The notes below the pieces were generated by a model, which saw only the letters and a list, made by a program, of their open reading frames with translations, made no database searches and had not been told where the DNA came from. A stretch of DNA of 64,000 nt, taken from NCBI RefSeq assembly GCF_947497025.1, contig NZ_CANMFC010000001.1, forward strand, positions 310,001-374,000, read 5' to 3'. Each line of letters opens with the position of its first letter. Position 1 is the first letter of the stretch. The translations under genes and the position numbers were made by a program. Below, in pieces: positions 61,483 to 64,000 of the stretch. The stretch is from an uncultured Kushneria sp. (GTDB lineage Bacteria > Pseudomonadota > Gammaproteobacteria > Pseudomonadales > Halomonadaceae).

Positions 61483-64000
61483 AGCATCCATGGAGGCAGC
61501 ATCATCGAACACGCCGGATTTAAAGCCGCTGCTGTCGTGTCTGCGTCTGCAGTTTCACAAGGATTTCACCCTCAAGGATGCCGAGGCGCTGGTCGAATAC
61601 TTTGCCGGACTGGGCATCACTCATCTCTATGCCTCTCCGCTGTGGGACGCGCGTAGCGGCTCGACCCACGGCTATGACGGCGTCGACCCCACTCGACTCA
61701 ATCCCGAGATCGGGGATGAGGCCGCGTTGACGCATCTGGTTGAGCGGCTCAGATCCTTTGGTATGGGGCTGATCGTCGATTTTGTCCCCAACCATCTGGC
61801 GGTCGGGGGGCGCGAAAACCCCTGGTGGCTGGACGTGCTGCGCTGGGGGCCGTCCGGTCGCTTTGCCGACATGTTCGACATCAACTGGCGCGATAACGGC
61901 GACCCGACCCTGGATGGCCGGCTGCTGGTGCCGTTTCTTGGCGAGCCCTATGGTCAGGCGCTGGTGTCCGGCGACATGAAGCTCACCCTCGATGAGAGCA
62001 CCGGCCTTTTCCAGGTCGATTATTTCGAGCACTGTTTTCCCATCGACCCGCGCTGCCACGCGCTGATGCTGCTGGAAGGCGGCATGGGCGAACAGGCTCG
62101 ACTGTTTGAGCAGATCGAAGAGGCCGTCTCGCTGGAGGAGGGGGCCGAGCGGGCAGGTCTGGCCCTTGCCGAACATGTGCGCACCGGGGAGGGCCGCGCC
62201 GCGCTCGACACGTTGCTGGCGCGCTATAACCCGGAAACGCCGGAAGGTGCCGAGCGGCTGCACGTACTGCTGGAGCGCCAGCACTATCGGCTGGCCTGGT
62301 GGCGCACGGCCAATGACAGCCTCAACTGGCGGCGTTTTTTTGACATTACCGAACTCGGCGCCCTGCGGGTGGATGATCCGGCCGTGTTTGCCCAGACCCA
62401 CGTCTATCTGCTGGAACTGATCGAGCGCGGACTGGTCGATGGCGTGCGCCTGGATCACGTCGATGGGCTGGCCGACCCGGCAGGCTATTGCCGCCTGTTG
62501 CGTGCTCGTGTCGATGAGGCGGCCACGCGCCGTCCCGGTGGAGCGCCGGAGACGCCGCTGCCGATCTTTGTGGAAAAGATTCTGGAGGGTAATGAGTCAC
62601 TGCCGCTGGGCTGGGGCGTGACCGGTACCACCGGCTATGAATTCATGAACGTCGTCTCGAAGCTTCAGCATGACGCGGAAGGCGAGGCGCCGCTCAAGGC
62701 GCTGTGGCAGTCGCTGTCAGGTCGCGAGCACAGCTTTGAAAAAGAGGTCATTCGCGCCCGCCGCGAGATCATCGATACCGCTCTGGTCACCGAGTTCGAG
62801 CGCGCCGTTCGAGCGCTGTCCGATGTGGCGCGCCATGACCCCATGACCCGGGACACGACGCCTGCCATGATTCGACGCGTTCTGCGCGAGCTGGCCGTGC
62901 AGTTCCCCATCTACCGCACCTACGCCGATGATCAGGGCCTGGCGCCGCGCGACGAGAACTTCTTTGCGCACGCCGTGGCCGCAGCCAGAGAGTCGCTCAC
63001 ACCGCCGGATCAGGCAGTGCTTGATCAGATTTATGACTGGCTGGGCGGTGACGCCCCGGCCAACGATGACGAGCCGGGCTGTCGGCAAAAGCGCAACGCC
63101 ATCGTGCGCTTTGCCCAGCTGACCTCGCCGCTGGCGGCGAAAGCCGTGGAGGATACGGCCGGCTATCGCAGCGCCGTGCTGATCTCGCGCAACGATGTCG
63201 GCTTTGACGGGGCACACTTTGCCTGCTCGACCGAGGATTTCCACCGCTTCAACGCTTGGCAGGCCCGTCACTTCCCCGGCACGATGGTGACCACGGCCAC
63301 GCACGATCACAAGCGCGGCGAAGACGTTCGCGCACGCCTTGCGGCACTGTCGGAGTGGGGCGATCGCTGGGCGGAGCAGGTGCGGGGATGGCTGACCGCG
63401 TCCTCATCACTGCGTCAGTCCTGCGATGACGCCAGCACGCCTGCCGGTCCCTCGGCTGCTGAAGAGATGATGGTGTATCAGCTCATTGTCGGTGCCTGGC
63501 CGCTGACCCTGTCGCCTGACGATGGCCAGGGCCTTGAGCAGTTTGCCACGCGTATTGCTGACTGGCAGGAAAAGGCGCTGCGCGAGGCCAAGCTGAACTC
63601 GCACTGGCTTTACCCGGACGAGGCGCATGAGCGCCAGTGTCGCGAGTTCGTCATGACACTGCTTACCGATGATCGGGGCGCCGCCCTGCGTCAGTCGATT
63701 TACGACGTTGTGACCGCTGTCAGTCCGACCGGCGCTCTCAACGCTCTGGTGCAGACCCTGCTACGCATGACGGTGCCGGGTGTCCCGGATTGCTATCAGG
63801 GCACCGAGCGCTGGGACTTTTCACTGGTCGACCCCGACAACCGTCGCCCGGTCGATTTCAACGAACGCCGCGAGCAGCTGACGCAAAACCGGCCCATGAC
63901 CGAGTTGATCGATCATTGGCGCGATGGCTGCATCAAGCAGGCGCTGATCACGCAGGTGCTGGGACTCAGACAGCGCCTGCCGACACCCTTTTTACACGGC
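61475..64000 (+). CDS. treY: Malto-oligosyltrehalose synthase, 3'-truncated by window edge
   Basis: The frame is open from ATG 61475 to the last base, giving 842 codons without a stop. It overlaps malQ by 8 bases, with GGAGCAGGGCC before the ATG. TreY isomerises the terminal unit of maltodextrins to an alpha,alpha-1,1 bond. Motifs are LRLQFHKDFTLKDAEALVEY at the N-terminus, YASPLWDARSGSTHGYD, DFVPNHLAV, DGVRLDHVDGLADP (Asp), FVEKILEGNE (Glu) and ATHDHKRGEDVRARL. In the last one, His replaces the more usual Thr (THDTKR). Family length is about 900 or more, so only the C-terminus is missing. Confidence 0.93.
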   Translation, partial: MSEASMEAASSNTPDLKPLLSCLRLQFHKDFTLKDAEALVEYFAGLGITHLYASPLWDARSGSTHGYDGVDPTRLNPEIGDEAALTHLVERLRSFGMGLIVDFVPNHLAVGGRENPWWLDVLRWGPSGRFADMFDINWRDNGDPTLDGRLLVPFLGEPYGQALVSGDMKLTLDESTGLFQVDYFEHCFPIDPRCHALMLLEGGMGEQARLFEQIEEAVSLEEGAERAGLALAEHVRTGEGRAALDTLLARYNPETPEGAERLHVLLERQHYRLAWWRTANDSLNWRRFFDITELGALRVDDPAVFAQTHVYLLELIERGLVDGVRLDHVDGLADPAGYCRLLRARVDEAATRRPGGAPETPLPIFVEKILEGNESLPLGWGVTGTTGYEFMNVVSKLQHDAEGEAPLKALWQSLSGREHSFEKEVIRARREIIDTALVTEFERAVRALSDVARHDPMTRDTTPAMIRRVLRELAVQFPIYRTYADDQGLAPRDENFFAHAVAAARESLTPPDQAVLDQIYDWLGGDAPANDDEPGCRQKRNAIVRFAQLTSPLAAKAVEDTAGYRSAVLISRNDVGFDGAHFACSTEDFHRFNAWQARHFPGTMVTTATHDHKRGEDVRARLAALSEWGDRWAEQVRGWLTASSSLRQSCDDASTPAGPSAAEEMMVYQLIVGAWPLTLSPDDGQGLEQFATRIADWQEKALREAKLNSHWLYPDEAHERQCREFVMTLLTDDRGAALRQSIYDVVTAVSPTGALNALVQTLLRMTVPGVPDCYQGTERWDFSLVDPDNRRPVDFNERREQLTQNRPMTELIDHWRDGCIKQALITQVLGLRQRLPTPFLHG

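Overview
The window is GC-rich, gene-dense bacterial chromosome. Its gene content (SulP/UspA pairs, an aryl-polyene-like pigment cluster, Entner-Doudoroff genes, a glycogen/trehalose operon) looks most like a halophilic gammaproteobacterium of the Halomonadaceae (Halomonas/Kushneria type). That placement is inferred from protein resemblance; no rRNA or marker gene lies in the window. I see no tRNA, rRNA, CRISPR array, insertion sequence, integrase or phage gene.

Layout. 1-2.2 kb: end of a hexuronate operon (uxuB, cut by the window edge, and uxuA). 2.3-4.4 kb: an NfeD/slipin pair and a periplasmic YceI protein. 4.5-5.45 kb: a gene-poor stretch carrying two copies of a 124-nt structured repeat. 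5.45-12.9 kb: two paralogous SulP transporter plus tandem-UspA cassettes. Between the two UspA genes lie cfa and an MFS gene. SulP copy 1 (1-nt deletion), cfa (in-frame TGA) and the MFS gene (in-frame TAG) are all broken, while SulP copy 2 and both UspA genes are intact. 13.5-26.7 kb: one long minus-strand operon resembling aryl-polyene (APE) clusters: chain-length factor, ACP, membrane protein, AMP-ligase/dehydratase fusion, glycosyltransferase, acyltransferase, LolA-like protein, MMPL exporter, flavoprotein, DUF3261 lipoprotein, ketosynthase, dehydratase, ketoreductase and methyltransferase. The usual ammonia-lyase, second ketosynthase, second ACP and thioesterase are not here. 26.9-28.6 kb: a Tat-type secreted beta-helix protein. 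28.6-31.7 kb: a PhnCDE-like ABC transporter with a fused permease.

31.8-41.4 kb is a glucose catabolism block: sugar porter, zwf-pgl-eda, mutarotase-glk, gap, plus an aldo/keto-reductase-like protein that has lost its catalytic residues. Glucose taken up by the porter would be phosphorylated by Glk, oxidised by Zwf and Pgl and, after the dehydratase step (edd, not present here), cleaved by Eda to pyruvate and glyceraldehyde-3-phosphate for Gap. 41.5-46.9 kb: miscellaneous genes (HAD dehalogenase, dienelactone hydrolase, pncB, an acyltransferase-fold protein, fasciclin). 47-52.3 kb: metal transport, with a NicO/RcnA-type exporter and a frameshifted DUF1007 partner on the minus strand and a SitABCD-type Mn/Fe importer on the plus strand. 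A perfect 16-bp palindrome lies in their shared promoter region. 52.4-53.5 kb: manA. 53.9-64 kb: an overlapping operon glgA-glgB-treZ-malQ-treY (treY runs off the end). It would build glycogen-like glucan and convert it to trehalose, a plausible osmolyte route in a salt-adapted organism.
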